A program made the position numbers and the translations under genes. DNA of 11,042 bases from Desulfotomaculum sp. Lineage in GTDB: Bacteria > Bacillota > Desulfotomaculia > Desulfotomaculales > Nap2-2B. Positions 1-7,600 of the stretch are shown here, piece by piece. Numbering within the stretch: the first letter of the stretch is position 1; every line of letters begins with the position of its first letter. Below the pieces are notes generated by a model, which was given only the letters and a program-made list of their open reading frames with translations, was not told where the DNA came from and searched no databases. The stretch lies in NCBI GenBank assembly GCA_003457075.1, contig DMIY01000065.1, forward strand, positions 1 through 11,042, read 5' to 3'.

Positions 1-13
1 CGACTTGCCCTTG

Positions 14-43
14 AACCCCCTTGATAAGGGGGGTAGGGGGGTT
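14..43. repeat. GC-rich intergenic inverted repeat, copy 1
   Basis: The sequence AACCCCCTT at 14-22 is followed by GGGGGGTAGGGGGG at 28-41 and TT. CCCCCTT (16-22) can pair with AAGGGGG (26-32), and AACCCCC (14-20) can alternatively pair with GGGGGTT (37-43). Read on the minus strand its layout (AACCCCC, CTA, C-run, short loop, G-run) resembles the repeat copies at 6521-6564 and 6656-6697. There is no T-run after it, so it does not look like a simple terminator of the upstream gene. No gene is visible in 1-120. Assignment to one family with the other copies is inference from layout. Confidence 0.5.
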
Positions 44-156
44 CGTGCGAAGCATCGGAGTGAGAAGAAAACGTATTGCACCCGCTAATTTGGGTACTGT
101 TTTATGTGGAGTTGTGCTAAGTGGAGAACAAAAAGGACGTGGAGGGCAGGCTGCAA

Positions 157-1110
157 ATGGAGATTTATCAAACGTGGCAGGATATGGGGCAAAAATATAA
201 CAGGTTGGTAGTTGGTCTGGGGAATTTCGATGGTGTCCATCTGGGTCACCAGAAGTTAATTGGTGAACTGGTGGCTGTTGCCAAAAGATTTTGTGGGGTG
301 TCGGCGGTTTTTACTTTCCATCCCCATCCAGTAATGGTTTTAAACCCTGAACAAGCTCCGTCGTTGCTGATGACCCAAGATGTGAAAGAGAAAATGATTT
401 CTAAATTGGGAGTAGACATCTTGTTCCGGGTGCCTTTTACGCAGGAGTTTGCCCGCTTGGAGCCCGAAGAATTTATTGATCAGGTGCTTTGCCGGGGTTT
501 GAATGTGCGGGCGGTGTTGGTAGGTTATAATTATACCTTTGGTTACCAGGGGCGGGGAACAACGGATTTGTTAAAGGAATATAGCTATAGATGTGATTAC
601 GAACTGCAGGTAATCCCTCCCGTGATTGTAGATCAGCAGGTGGTAAGCAGCACACTGATTAGGGACCTTTTAAAAGATGGAGAGGTAGCAGAAGCTGCAA
701 AGTATTTGGGTTTTTCTCCTTTTTTTGAAGGAGTAGTAATCGAGGGGGACCGGCGGGGAAGCGTTTTGGGTTTTCCCACTGCAAATCTGGAGTCTACTGG
801 AAATGTACTGCTTCCGGCCAAGGGTGTTTACATGATAAGAGTTTCTATTGATGGAGATATGTTTTTAGGAGTGGCGAACATAGGAAGCCGGCCGACTTTT
901 TATGGTTATAACGCCCGGCCCAATGTAGAAGTACATCTGTTGGATTTTAGCGGGGATCTTTACGGCAAGGTTGTGAGTGTTCATTTTACCAGGCGTTTGC
1001 GGGGAGAAAAAAAGTTTGCTTCGCCCGAGGAACTGGCACTCCAGATCAAGCAGGATATTCAAATAGTGCGTGAGAGCATCCGTTCTACGAGCTTTGAAAC
1101 TGTAAATTGA
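157..1110 (+). CDS. ribF: Bifunctional riboflavin kinase / FMN adenylyltransferase (FAD synthetase)
   Basis: Makes FMN from riboflavin and ATP, then FAD from FMN and ATP, in the cytoplasm. From the ATG at 157 the protein is 317 residues, the usual length for the family. The N-terminal nucleotidyltransferase domain shows GNFDGVHLGHQ near residues 22-32, the HPHPV segment, and SSTLIRDLL near 165, the ISSTxIR-like signature. The C-terminal flavokinase domain shows GSVLGFPTANL near residue 205, NIGSRPTFYG, and VEVHLLDF...LYGK, ending in the usual SPEELALQIKQDI helix. Start choice: an in-frame GTG at 121 would add 12 residues and has only a GGAG at 108-111; the ATG at 157 has GGAGGG at 141-146 and gives a family-typical N-terminus, so I prefer it, but 121 cannot be excluded. 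In Bacillus the homologue (ribC) lies between truB and rpsO, which matches its place here. Confidence 0.95.
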   Translation: MEIYQTWQDMGQKYNRLVVGLGNFDGVHLGHQKLIGELVAVAKRFCGVSAVFTFHPHPVMVLNPEQAPSLLMTQDVKEKMISKLGVDILFRVPFTQEFARLEPEEFIDQVLCRGLNVRAVLVGYNYTFGYQGRGTTDLLKEYSYRCDYELQVIPPVIVDQQVVSSTLIRDLLKDGEVAEAAKYLGFSPFFEGVVIEGDRRGSVLGFPTANLESTGNVLLPAKGVYMIRVSIDGDMFLGVANIGSRPTFYGYNARPNVEVHLLDFSGDLYGKVVSVHFTRRLRGEKKFASPEELALQIKQDIQIVRESIRSTSFETVN

Positions 1111-1159
1111 AGATTGGAAAATTGTAAATTCTAAATTCCATAGAGCCTGCAAAGAAAAG

Positions 1160-1189
1160 TTTACTTTTTGTATCTAATTGTGTTACAAT
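1160..1189 (+). promoter_or_regulatory. Sigma-A-type promoter for rpsO-pnp
   Basis: A -35 element TTTACT (1160-1165) and a -10 element TACAAT (1184-1189) are separated by 18 bases, and TGT directly precedes the -10, giving an extended -10 (TGn). Transcription would begin near 1196, leaving a leader of about 160 bases before rpsO. It sits 50 bases past the ribF stop, so rpsO and pnp can be transcribed independently of ribF. The match is by eye. Confidence 0.6.
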
Positions 1190-1195
1190 AAGCTC

Positions 1196-1340
1196 GCTGA
1201 GCGACATTCCACGAATAAAGCTCATTTTACGGGCATTGGTAATCGGAAAGTAAAAGTATATCAAAAGGAATGAACTGCTGACCCGGCAGTCTGTCTTTAA
1301 GGTGACGGTTAGCTTAGTTAGCAGCGATTAGGCCAGTTTT
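1196..1340 (+). promoter_or_regulatory. Structured rpsO leader, candidate S15 autoregulatory element
   Basis: The 160-base leader can form several helices by inspection. Hairpin A pairs 1274-1280 with 1284-1290 around the loop ACC and includes adjacent U-G and G-C pairs. Hairpin B pairs 1291-1295 with 1304-1308 and abuts A directly. The 5' arm of A can instead pair with GTTAGCAG at 1317-1324 (8 pairs) or GGTTAGC at 1307-1313 (7 pairs), so mutually exclusive folds are possible. Ribosomal protein S15 is known to repress its own mRNA in several bacteria by binding leader structures that often carry a GU/GC motif. That this leader does so is inference. Nothing coding is visible in it. Confidence 0.4.
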
Positions 1341-1356
1341 AAGGAGGTGAATTTAA

Positions 1357-1626
1357 GTGGCCTTTACAGTAGAGGAAAAGCAGACGCTTATTGGTAGTTA
1401 CAAGTTGCACGAAAATGATACCGGTTCTCCGGAAGTACAAGTTGCCATATTAACGAGGCGAATCAATAATCTTACTGAACATTTGAAAATCCATAAGAAG
1501 GATTTTCATTCCCGGCGGGGGCTTTTAAAAATGGTGGGTCAGCGACGGGCGCTTTTAAATTACTTGAAAGACTCTAATTTTGACCGCTACCGGACATTGA
1601 TCGGAAGATTAGGTCTGCGCAGATAG
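1357..1626 (+). CDS. rpsO: 30S ribosomal protein S15
   Basis: Primary-binding small-subunit protein that attaches to the central domain of 16S rRNA at the h20-h21-h22 junction and nucleates platform assembly. The 89 residues are exactly the family's usual length. Signatures include DTGSPEVQ at 21-28 and [19 protein letters not shown] at 39-57, with the rRNA-contacting His42, Asp49 and Ser52, followed by QRRALLNYL. The GTG start is fixed by a near-perfect ribosome binding site AAGGAGGTGA at 1341-1350, six bases upstream. It is followed by pnp after about 120 bases, the common rpsO-pnp pair. The protein sequence shows nothing unusual; its leader may carry autoregulation. Confidence 0.98.
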   Translation: MAFTVEEKQTLIGSYKLHENDTGSPEVQVAILTRRINNLTEHLKIHKKDFHSRRGLLKMVGQRRALLNYLKDSNFDRYRTLIGRLGLRR

Positions 1627-1747
1627 TGTAAGGCGGAATAATCACGCTTTTTCTAAAAGCAAAAGGGTAGGGAGGGTAAGGCTATTTTTTTTCTTTGCTT
1701 TGGGGGAATAATAGACGGTGGATTAGGAACGGGAGGTTTTGCGTTTA

Positions 1748-3949
1748 ATGGTTGAACAAATATCTTTGGTAAAAGAGTTGGATGTTGGAGGCCGGAGCAT
1801 GCGGCTGGAGGTGGGAAAGGTAGCCAGACAGGCAGGAGGAGCAGTGCTTGTAAGGTATGGAGATACGGTCGTTTTGGTGGCGGCTACCATGGCCGGGAAT
1901 GTTAGAGAAGGTATAGATTTTTTACCGCTTACAGTGGATTATGAGGAAAGGCTTTACGCGGTAGGCAAGATTCCGGGCGGTTTTATCAAGCGGGAAGGTC
2001 GTCCCAGCGAAAAGGCCACATTGTCTGCCCGGTTAATTGACCGTCCCATACGGCCCCTTTTTCCTAAAGCTCTTCGCAATGAGGTACAGGTAGTAGCTAC
2101 CGTCCTTTCAGTGGATCAGGATAATCCTCCTGAAATATCGGCTATGGTGGGAGCGTCGGCGGCCCTTTACTTAAGTAATATTCCTTTTCAAGATCCTGTT
2201 GGTGGAGTGATTGTGGGTCTTGTTGACGATCAATATGTTATTAACCCCACCTTGGTCCAGAGCCAGAAAAGCAAGATGTATCTGGTGGTGGCAGGAACGC
2301 ACGATGCCGTCATGATGGTAGAGGCTAGCGCCCGGGAAGTACCGGAGTCGGTTATCCTGGAGGGGATTGCCTTCGGGCACGAAAAGATTAAGGAGATTGT
2401 TAATTTCATCAAGGCTTTTCGTGAGGAGGCTTTGACCCATGGTTTGGCTGCTCCCAAGATTGAACCGCCGGTTGTTGAAGCAAATCCGGAGATGGAACAT
2501 TCGGTGGCCGGTACTGCAACGGAAAAACTAAGAGCGGCGGTAGACCTGTGTATCACTGAGAAGTTAAGCAAAAAAGAAAGAGAAGAGTACTTGCAAGAGG
2601 TTAAGACAGGGCTGGTGGAAACCTTTTTGCCGGTGTTTGTTGAACAGGAGGCTGAGCTTAAGAAGATCATAGATGAGTTAGAGAAAAAGGTTGTCCGGCG
2701 TTTTATTCTTGATCAGAAAATGCGCATTGACGGCCGGGCGGTGAATGAAGTCCGCCCGATAACGGTAGAGGCGGGAATTCTACCAAGGGCGCATGGTTCG
2801 GCCATTTTTACCAGGGGTCAGACCCAGGTGCTCTCGGCGGTAACTTTGGGGCCTATTTCTGACGGGCAGATCCTACATGGGTTGGGTATCGAGGAGACCA
2901 AGAGTTTTATGCATCACTATAACTTTCTTGCTTATAGTACGGGAGAGACCAGGCCCATGAGATCACCGGGACGCAGGGAAATTGGCCATGGGGCGCTGGC
3001 TGAAAAAGCTTTGGAACCGGTTATTCCGTCGGAGGAAAATTTTCCTTATACGATCCGGATTGTCTCGGAGGTATTAGAGTCCAATGGTTCTACTTCCATG
3101 GGTAGTGTGTGCGGCAGTTGCTTAAGCCTGATGGATGCAGGAGTTCCCATTAAGGCCCCTGTAGCCGGGGTGGCCATGGGTTTGATTAAGGAAGAGGATC
3201 AGGTAGCTGTATTAACCGATATTCAAGGGGCTGAAGACTACCTGGGGGATATGGACTTTAAAGTAGCCGGTACGGCCATGGGTGTGACGGCCCTGCAAAT
3301 GGATGTTAAAATAGCCGGTGTTACTGAAGAGATCCTGGAAAAGGCGCTGGCCCAGGCACGGGAGGGCCGGATGCATATTTTAAATAAAATGTTGGCTGTT
3401 CTTCCTGCTTTCAGGAAAGAGTTGTCTCCTTATGCGCCACGTATTCTGCATATTGTTATTGATCCCGATAAAATAAGAGATGTTATAGGTCCGGGTGGTA
3501 AAATCATTAAGAAAATTATTGAGGAAACCAAGGCAGAGATTGATATTGAAGATGACGGGAGAGTCTTTATTGCGTCAGTTAATCCCGGTGGGGGTCAAAA
3601 GGCGCTGGAGATCATCGAGAGCCTGACCAGGGAAGTAACTACCGGTGGGATTTATACCGGGCGGGTGACGCGGGTTACTGACTTTGGTTGTTTTGTGGAA
3701 GTCATTCCAGGGGTATTGGGTATGTCCGGCAAGGAGGGGTTGGTACATATTTCCCAGCTTGCTTATCAGCGTGTAAATAAGGTAGAAGACGTGGTTAAAG
3801 AAGGGGATATGATCGTAGTTAAGGTGCTTGGTTACGATAACCAGGGACGATTAAAATTATCCCGTAAAGATGCCCTGCCGCACGAGCCAAAACGTGATCC
3901 GGAAAGCCACCCGAGGCGTCCGGGACGGGTCAGGGAAGTACAACGCTAG
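1748..3949 (+). CDS. pnp: Polyribonucleotide nucleotidyltransferase (PNPase)
   Basis: Phosphorolytic 3'-to-5' exoribonuclease, trimeric, acting in mRNA turnover and RNA quality control. The 733 residues show the full layout: first RNase PH-like domain (about 10-140), linking alpha-helical domain (about 240-320), second RNase PH domain (about 325-555) with MRIDGR, the phosphate-binding [10 protein letters not shown] near 406-415, and the metal-site residues Asp497, Asp503 and Lys505 in [10 protein letters not shown], then a KH domain with [12 protein letters not shown] near 579-590 and an S1 domain (about 633-706). The S1 domain carries a slightly longer loop, [18 protein letters not shown]. 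Start choice: GGGAGG at 1731-1736 suits the ATG at 1748; an in-frame TTG at 1739 lies only two bases from it. The gap from rpsO contains an 8-base inverted match (1656-1663 with 1694-1701) that might form an mRNA stem; PNPase controls its own message through such stems in E. coli, but this is not shown here. Confidence 0.98.
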   Translation: MVEQISLVKELDVGGRSMRLEVGKVARQAGGAVLVRYGDTVVLVAATMAGNVREGIDFLPLTVDYEERLYAVGKIPGGFIKREGRPSEKATLSARLIDRPIRPLFPKALRNEVQVVATVLSVDQDNPPEISAMVGASAALYLSNIPFQDPVGGVIVGLVDDQYVINPTLVQSQKSKMYLVVAGTHDAVMMVEASAREVPESVILEGIAFGHEKIKEIVNFIKAFREEALTHGLAAPKIEPPVVEANPEMEHSVAGTATEKLRAAVDLCITEKLSKKEREEYLQEVKTGLVETFLPVFVEQEAELKKIIDELEKKVVRRFILDQKMRIDGRAVNEVRPITVEAGILPRAHGSAIFTRGQTQVLSAVTLGPISDGQILHGLGIEETKSFMHHYNFLAYSTGETRPMRSPGRREIGHGALAEKALEPVIPSEENFPYTIRIVSEVLESNGSTSMGSVCGSCLSLMDAGVPIKAPVAGVAMGLIKEEDQVAVLTDIQGAEDYLGDMDFKVAGTAMGVTALQMDVKIAGVTEEILEKALAQAREGRMHILNKMLAVLPAFRKELSPYAPRILHIVIDPDKIRDVIGPGGKIIKKIIEETKAEIDIEDDGRVFIASVNPGGGQKALEIIESLTREVTTGGIYTGRVTRVTDFGCFVEVIPGVLGMSGKEGLVHISQLAYQRVNKVEDVVKEGDMIVVKVLGYDNQGRLKLSRKDALPHEPKRDPESHPRRPGRVREVQR

Positions 3950-3977
3950 CCAGATAACGGTGTTGGTTTGTTCTTTA

Positions 3978-4006
3978 AGGGAATATCACTGGCATATAAA
4001 TTCCCT
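3978..4006 (+). other. Inverted repeat in the pnp-mlpA gap
   Basis: AGGGAAT (3978-3984) and ATTCCCT (4000-4006) form a 7-base stem with a 15-base loop. It is followed by GCCATTGTTTT, a poor T-tract, so it may be a weak terminator or an mRNA 3'-end stabilising stem. In B. subtilis this gap is occupied by the polysaccharide deacetylase gene ylxY; here the 124 bases 3950-4073 hold no credible gene. Confidence 0.25.
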
Positions 4007-4073
4007 GCCATTGTTTTACCGGGTAGGGTTTTATTGTTTTTTTAGATCAATATTGTAAAGGGGATACGGAAAA

Positions 4074-5342
4074 TTGCATCAGGAGGCTTTTTTAAATAAT
4101 GGAATACAGGTTTTAACAGAAGATATTCCGCATGTGCGCTCGGTAGTCCTGGGAATCTGGGTCAATGTAGGCTCCCGGGATGAGCCACGGGAAATGGCAG
4201 GAGTTTCTCATTTTGTTGAACACCTTATGTTTAAAGGGACTCGAAAACGAACTGCCAGGGAGATTGCCGAGGCCTTAGATGCCGTGGGAGGGCAGTTAAA
4301 CGCCTTTACCACCAAAGAGTATACCTGTTATTATGCCCGGGTAGTGGATGAACATTTTGACCTGGCGCTGGATATACTGGCGGATATGGTTTTGGAGTCG
4401 CGTTTTGCGGCGGAAGATATAAACAGGGAGAGAAATGTGATTGCTGAGGAAATTAAAATGTACGAGGATACTCCCGACGAACTGGTTCATGATGTATTTG
4501 CAACTACTATCTGGCAGGATCACGTCCTGGGGCAGCCGGTTATTGGAAGAGCAGGGGTAATTGAAAATCTTACCAGGGATCAGATAATGTCTTATTATCA
4601 AGCTCATTATGTCCCGGCAAACTTGGTGGTTGCAGTTGCCGGAAATATAAATCATCAAAAAGTGGTCGAGAAGGTTGAGAGTGTTCTTGGTCATCTAAAA
4701 GGTGAAGCAAAGCCCCGCAATCCGGTTGTGCCAGCTCCGCATGAACGAGTGGCGTGCCGGATCAAAGATACGGAGCAGGTACATTTGTGCATGGGTGTTC
4801 CGGGTTTGCCTTTAGATCATGAACACGTTTATGTGTTGCAGTTGATCAATACTGCTCTGGGTGGAGGTTTAAGTTCACGGCTTTTTCAGGAGATCCGGGA
4901 AAACCGCGGGCTAGTTTACTCTATTTATTCTTACCACAGTTCTTACCATGATGCGGGGCTTTTCTGTGTTTATGCCGGCTTAAGCAAAAATAATGTGGCG
5001 CAGGTGATGGAGTTGGTTTTTAAGGAAATCAGGGATATTCAGGAAAATGGTATTGCGGAAGAGGAACTGCGCCGGGCGAAGGACCAGGTGAAGGGAAATT
5101 TGTTTTTAAGTCTGGAGAATGTATCTACACGCATGAGCAGACTGGCAAAGTCACAACTTTATCTGGGGAGGATAGTTACGCCTGAGGAAGTGGTGGAGAA
5201 AGTTGGCCGGGTGACCAGAGAACAGACAAGGGATGTTGCCCGGGCCATGCTGCTGCCGCGGACGTTTGCCATAGCCAGCGTAGGCCCATGGGACGACTGC
5301 CGGGTACTGGAGGCGGCTGCGGGGAGAGTTTTTGGCGGTTAA
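4074..5342 (+). CDS. mlpA: M16 family zinc metallopeptidase (MlpA/YmxG-like)
   Basis: Cytoplasmic insulinase/mitochondrial-processing-peptidase-like protease; substrates in bacteria are poorly known. The 422 residues fit the family. The inverted zinc motif HFVEH lies at 46-50 (zinc ligands His46 and His50, general base Glu49), and the third ligand is Glu126 in NVIAEEIKMYED. The second half shows GGGLSSRLFQEIRENRGLVYS near 261-281, the conserved Arg/Tyr-containing segment of the non-catalytic repeat. The TTG start at 4074 is chosen because AAAGGGGA at 4057-4064 lies at the right distance and MHQEAFLNNGIQVLTE aligns with the usual N-terminus. There is no signal peptide. It follows pnp as in Bacillus, minus the intervening deacetylase. 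The downstream ymxH homologue of Bacillus is not seen. Confidence 0.93.
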   Translation: MHQEAFLNNGIQVLTEDIPHVRSVVLGIWVNVGSRDEPREMAGVSHFVEHLMFKGTRKRTAREIAEALDAVGGQLNAFTTKEYTCYYARVVDEHFDLALDILADMVLESRFAAEDINRERNVIAEEIKMYEDTPDELVHDVFATTIWQDHVLGQPVIGRAGVIENLTRDQIMSYYQAHYVPANLVVAVAGNINHQKVVEKVESVLGHLKGEAKPRNPVVPAPHERVACRIKDTEQVHLCMGVPGLPLDHEHVYVLQLINTALGGGLSSRLFQEIRENRGLVYSIYSYHSSYHDAGLFCVYAGLSKNNVAQVMELVFKEIRDIQENGIAEEELRRAKDQVKGNLFLSLENVSTRMSRLAKSQLYLGRIVTPEEVVEKVGRVTREQTRDVARAMLLPRTFAIASVGPWDDCRVLEAAAGRVFGG

Positions 5343-5401
5343 GAACCTTTTGTCCTAAAACCTGCCCTACCTGCCATATAATGTTATTGGAGGTGGGGAC
5401 A

Positions 5402-5740
5402 ATGTTGACAGGCACGATCGCCTTTACGGCGCTGGTTCTTGTTTTTATGGGGTTGTCAGTTAAGGAAAGAATGAGGTTGAGCATGTTTCGTGAAAAATCA
5501 TGGGATTTTTTTCCGGAGGGCAAGCCCTCGCCTCTTTCGCAGGCTGTTCTCAACCTGGTGGGCCTGGCTGGAGGTATTTATCTCTCCCTGGTTATGCTCC
5601 TGGATTTTTTGAAGTTCCAGTTGCCGGAGCGCATTCACCTGGGCCAGATACAGTTAGAACCGCTGGCTGCGGTTTCTGTTGCCCTGGCTGTTATCCAACC
5701 CTTTGTATCAAGGTTGTTTGTTTTAAGGCGCAGGTGGTAG
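5402..5740 (+). CDS. Small three-helix membrane protein of unknown function
   Basis: I do not recognise a family. From ATG 5402 the product is 112 residues, with probable membrane segments at about 3-20 (GTIAFTALVLVFMGL), 49-72 (AVLNLVGLAGGIYLSLVMLL) and 85-106 (LEPLAAVSVALAVIQPFV). A hydrophilic stretch KERMRLSMFREKSWDFFPEG lies between the first two, and the tail LRRRW is basic. The reading frame is open upstream to 5288, but the strong site GGAGGTGGGG at 5389-5398 just before 5402 and the soluble, cysteine-rich look of the extra residues favour 5402. It follows mlpA by 59 bases on the same strand, probably cotranscribed, and its last 18 bases overlap the end of the convergent Lgt-like gene. 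Confidence 0.7.
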   Translation: MLTGTIAFTALVLVFMGLSVKERMRLSMFREKSWDFFPEGKPSPLSQAVLNLVGLAGGIYLSLVMLLDFLKFQLPERIHLGQIQLEPLAAVSVALAVIQPFVSRLFVLRRRW

Positions 5741-6487
5741 CCGGTAACTTCTGCGCATCATCCAGTAAGCAAAGGCCATGATCAGGGGCGTACTGATTTG
5801 GGCCAGTGTGAAAAAGCCCAGTCCCCAGTGGGGGATAATGTATCCGCCAAGAGCCAGCGGGTTTTCGCGTACCATTTCTTCAACTGCACTCCGCAGGAGT
5901 TGATGATAGAAGATAAATGACCAGAACTGGTAGCCGGTTGGCAGGCTCTTTTGTTTAAGATAAAAGTAGCGTGCTAAAAGCGTCAGGCCAATAATTGATC
6001 CAATGGGTTGGGCAGGCCACCTGTCAAACCAGAAATCTGTCGAACGTCCAAGTATCTCCTGGTTAAAAATATTTGCTATCCGGATCATGAAATAACCGAC
6101 GGCCAATCCCGGTACTGCCAGATCGGCCAGAGAGTTAAAACTCATGCCTTTGCGGCTGGTGTACCACCAGCCGGCCAGCATTCCCCCCAGCAGTCCGCCA
6201 TGCCATGCTAGACCGCCCTGGTATATTTTTAAAACCTGAACAGGATCATAAATAAACCACTGGGGGTAATTAATCAGTACGAACATCATGCGCGCCCCTG
6301 CAATTCCGGCGAGGATAACCAGAATGGTAAAGTTTAGCAGGAAGTCTTCATCCATGCCTCGCTTACGTGCCTGAGTATACAAATACCAGGCTCCGGCTGC
6401 GAATGCCAAAGCCATGAAAACACCATACCAGTACACTATGAAAGGGCCAATTTGAAAAGCAACAGGATCGAGATCAATAAGCAACAA
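5723..6487 (-). CDS. lgt: Lgt-like prolipoprotein diacylglyceryl transferase, divergent
   Basis: Lgt moves diacylglycerol from phosphatidylglycerol to the lipobox cysteine of prolipoproteins in the membrane. This 254-residue protein has about seven membrane segments. Recognisable Lgt features are DPVAFQIGPFIVYWYG at 7-22, WHGGLLGG at 95-102 with the His matching essential E. coli His103, and RIANIFNQEILGR at 136-148, keeping the Arg, Asn, Glu and Gly of the signature. A late LLRSAVEEMVRENP segment corresponds to the usual FRxxVExxR. Unusually, the conserved HPSQLYE stretch reads WPAQPIG at 157-163, and RIGN reads RIAN. The start is a TTG: AGGAGG at 6492-6497 is four bases before the TTG at 6487 and seven before the next in-frame TTG at 6484, so either may be used. 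It could be cotranscribed with the amidohydrolase-like gene upstream on the same strand. It may be a paralogue rather than the main Lgt. Confidence 0.85.
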   Translation of the reverse strand: MLLIDLDPVAFQIGPFIVYWYGVFMALAFAAGAWYLYTQARKRGMDEDFLLNFTILVILAGIAGARMMFVLINYPQWFIYDPVQVLKIYQGGLAWHGGLLGGMLAGWWYTSRKGMSFNSLADLAVPGLAVGYFMIRIANIFNQEILGRSTDFWFDRWPAQPIGSIIGLTLLARYFYLKQKSLPTGYQFWSFIFYHQLLRSAVEEMVRENPLALGGYIIPHWGLGFFTLAQISTPLIMAFAYWMMRRSYRLPPAP

Positions 6488-6520
6488 AATTCCTCCTGTG
6501 GATTTTGAAGTTTTTTTTAG

Positions 6521-6564
6521 CTAACCCCCTCCCCCTAGCCCCCTCCCGCCAGGGGAGGGGGAAC
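6521..6564. repeat. GC-rich hairpin repeat, copy 2
   Basis: The stretch begins CTAACCCCCTCCCCCTAG and continues to GAAC. CCCCCTCCC (6539-6547) pairs perfectly with GGGAGGGGG (6553-6561) around the loop GCCAG. Sequences of this layout (spaced C-runs, then a hairpin ending GGGAAC) are familiar as widespread bacterial intergenic repeats; that identification is from memory. It lies about 25 bases upstream of the Lgt-like gene's ribosome binding site. Confidence 0.65.
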
Positions 6565-6655
6565 ATTGTACGCCTTTGTTTTCATGCCTTATAAGAAGAC
6601 ATTATAAAAAGACATAAGCCATTGTGGGCAACTTCCTGGAAAATAGACTTACCTG

Positions 6656-6697
6656 GTTCCCTCTTCCTCGAAGGGAAAGGGTCAGGGTGAGGGTGAA
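6656..6697. repeat. GC-rich hairpin repeat, copy 3, opposite orientation
   Basis: Read on the minus strand it begins TTTCACCCTCACCCTGACCC and ends GAGGGAACC. It has the same layout as the repeat at 6521-6564: spaced C-runs, an imperfect hairpin (CCCTTTCCC against GGAAGAGGG around TTCGA), then GGGAAC. The two copies face each other across 91 bases of AT-richer sequence, like a small non-autonomous inverted-repeat element, although no target-site duplication is evident. Confidence 0.6.
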
Positions 6698-6748
6698 AGC
6701 AAGATCATGTTATATCGTTATTTTAGAAAACACTTTACTGGAATAACG

Positions 6749-7600
6749 TTACAGTTTAAAAAGTTCAATGGCATTATCCCGCAGAAGCTTTCTTTTCGTT
6801 TCCTCGCGCAGGTTTAGTTCGTCAATCTGTTTCCTGAATTCTTTCCAGGGGATGCCGTTAGTTCCCCAAATGCACCTTTCAGCACCTAAGCGGTTGTTTA
6901 TATATTGAACTATAGAAGGAGACCAGTATTTTGGCAACCAGGCGTCAACACCGAACCAGACATTCTCCCATTTGTAACAGACGGAGATAAGTTCGTCTAC
7001 CCACGGATAACCCGTATGGGCGCCAACTATCTTAAGATCTGGGAAGTCACAGGCTATACGGTCAAGGTAAATGGGCCGCGCCACATCGCTGGGCATTGCT
7101 TCCAGTACGTGTCCTACCTGCATAGAGACGGGGATATCGAGTTCCACACACTTGGCGTAAAGGGGATACATTTTGGCATCGTGTAAAGGAATATCAAATC
7201 CATAAATATGAACGTAGACACCTTTAAAACCGTATTCTTTAACCGCGATCTCTATTTCTTTCACACTTTCTCGGATCCGGAAAGGATTGTATCCTGCCAG
7301 CCCGACAAACCTGTCCGGATACTTTTCGGTGTATTGAACCACGTCCTTTAGTTGAGTATCAAAGTACATCCATTTGTTCCAGTAAGACCACATTTTGCAC
7401 TGACTGATAAAAACCTTTTCCACGTTGGCTTCATCCATAAGCTCAATCATTTTTTCAATGCTTTCATACCTGGGCAGGCCTCCAATCGACCTTTCCATCC
7501 GGCAGATAAGCTCACCTTCCTTGGCATTGTCCCACTTTGCCATGAACTCCGGCGTCGCCACGTAATACATGATATCAATTGCTTTTATATCCTCAGCCAT
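6749..7600 (-). CDS. Amidohydrolase-2 (ACMSD-like) TIM-barrel protein with altered metal site
   Basis: The family (PF04909-type) contains metal-dependent hydrolases and decarboxylases such as ACMSD. Fold signatures are visible over 283 residues: DRFVGLAGYNP near 97-106, GFKGVYVHIYG near 124-134, IPVSMQVGH at 156-164, LKIVGAHTGYPWVDEL at 189-204, RCIWGTNGIPW at 242-252, and the closing LLRDNAIELFKL. The N-terminal DxHxH metal motif reads Asp9-Ile-Met11-Tyr-Tyr13, so both histidines are gone, and the catalytic Asp of GTD is Asn248. His164 and His195 remain. The enzyme may be inactive, metal-free or chemically changed; the substrate is unknown. Start choice: an ATG at 7621 is in frame, but GGGAGG just inside it is evidently the ribosome binding site for the ATG at 7600, although the spacing of about 12 bases is long. 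Upstream lies a leader hairpin; downstream on the same strand lies the Lgt-like gene. Confidence 0.85.
   Translation of the reverse strand: MAEDIKAIDIMYYVATPEFMAKWDNAKEGELICRMERSIGGLPRYESIEKMIELMDEANVEKVFISQCKMWSYWNKWMYFDTQLKDVVQYTEKYPDRFVGLAGYNPFRIRESVKEIEIAVKEYGFKGVYVHIYGFDIPLHDAKMYPLYAKCVELDIPVSMQVGHVLEAMPSDVARPIYLDRIACDFPDLKIVGAHTGYPWVDELISVCYKWENVWFGVDAWLPKYWSPSIVQYINNRLGAERCIWGTNGIPWKEFRKQIDELNLREETKRKLLRDNAIELFKL

Noticed and set aside
28..41. G-quadruplex in the G-runs near the window start
   Set aside because: Only two long G-runs are present and they pair readily with the adjacent C-run, so a hairpin is the simpler reading.
1628..1655. Possible terminator between rpsO and pnp (GTG...CACGCTTTTT)
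   Set aside because: The stem is only a few pairs long with a large loop; the T-stretch alone is not enough.
3870..4058. Open frame overlapping the end of pnp on the plus strand
   Set aside because: Starts inside pnp in another frame, has no ribosome binding site and no recognisable product; it is a shadow frame running into the intergenic gap.
5288..5401. Upstream extension of the small membrane protein frame
   Set aside because: It overlaps the end of mlpA, lacks a ribosome binding site at 5288, and a strong site lies directly before the ATG at 5402.
6716..6748. CGTTATT/AATAACG inverted repeat just after the amidohydrolase-like stop codon
   Set aside because: The stem is AT-rich with a 19-base loop and has no T-run after it on the minus strand, so it does not support a terminator call.
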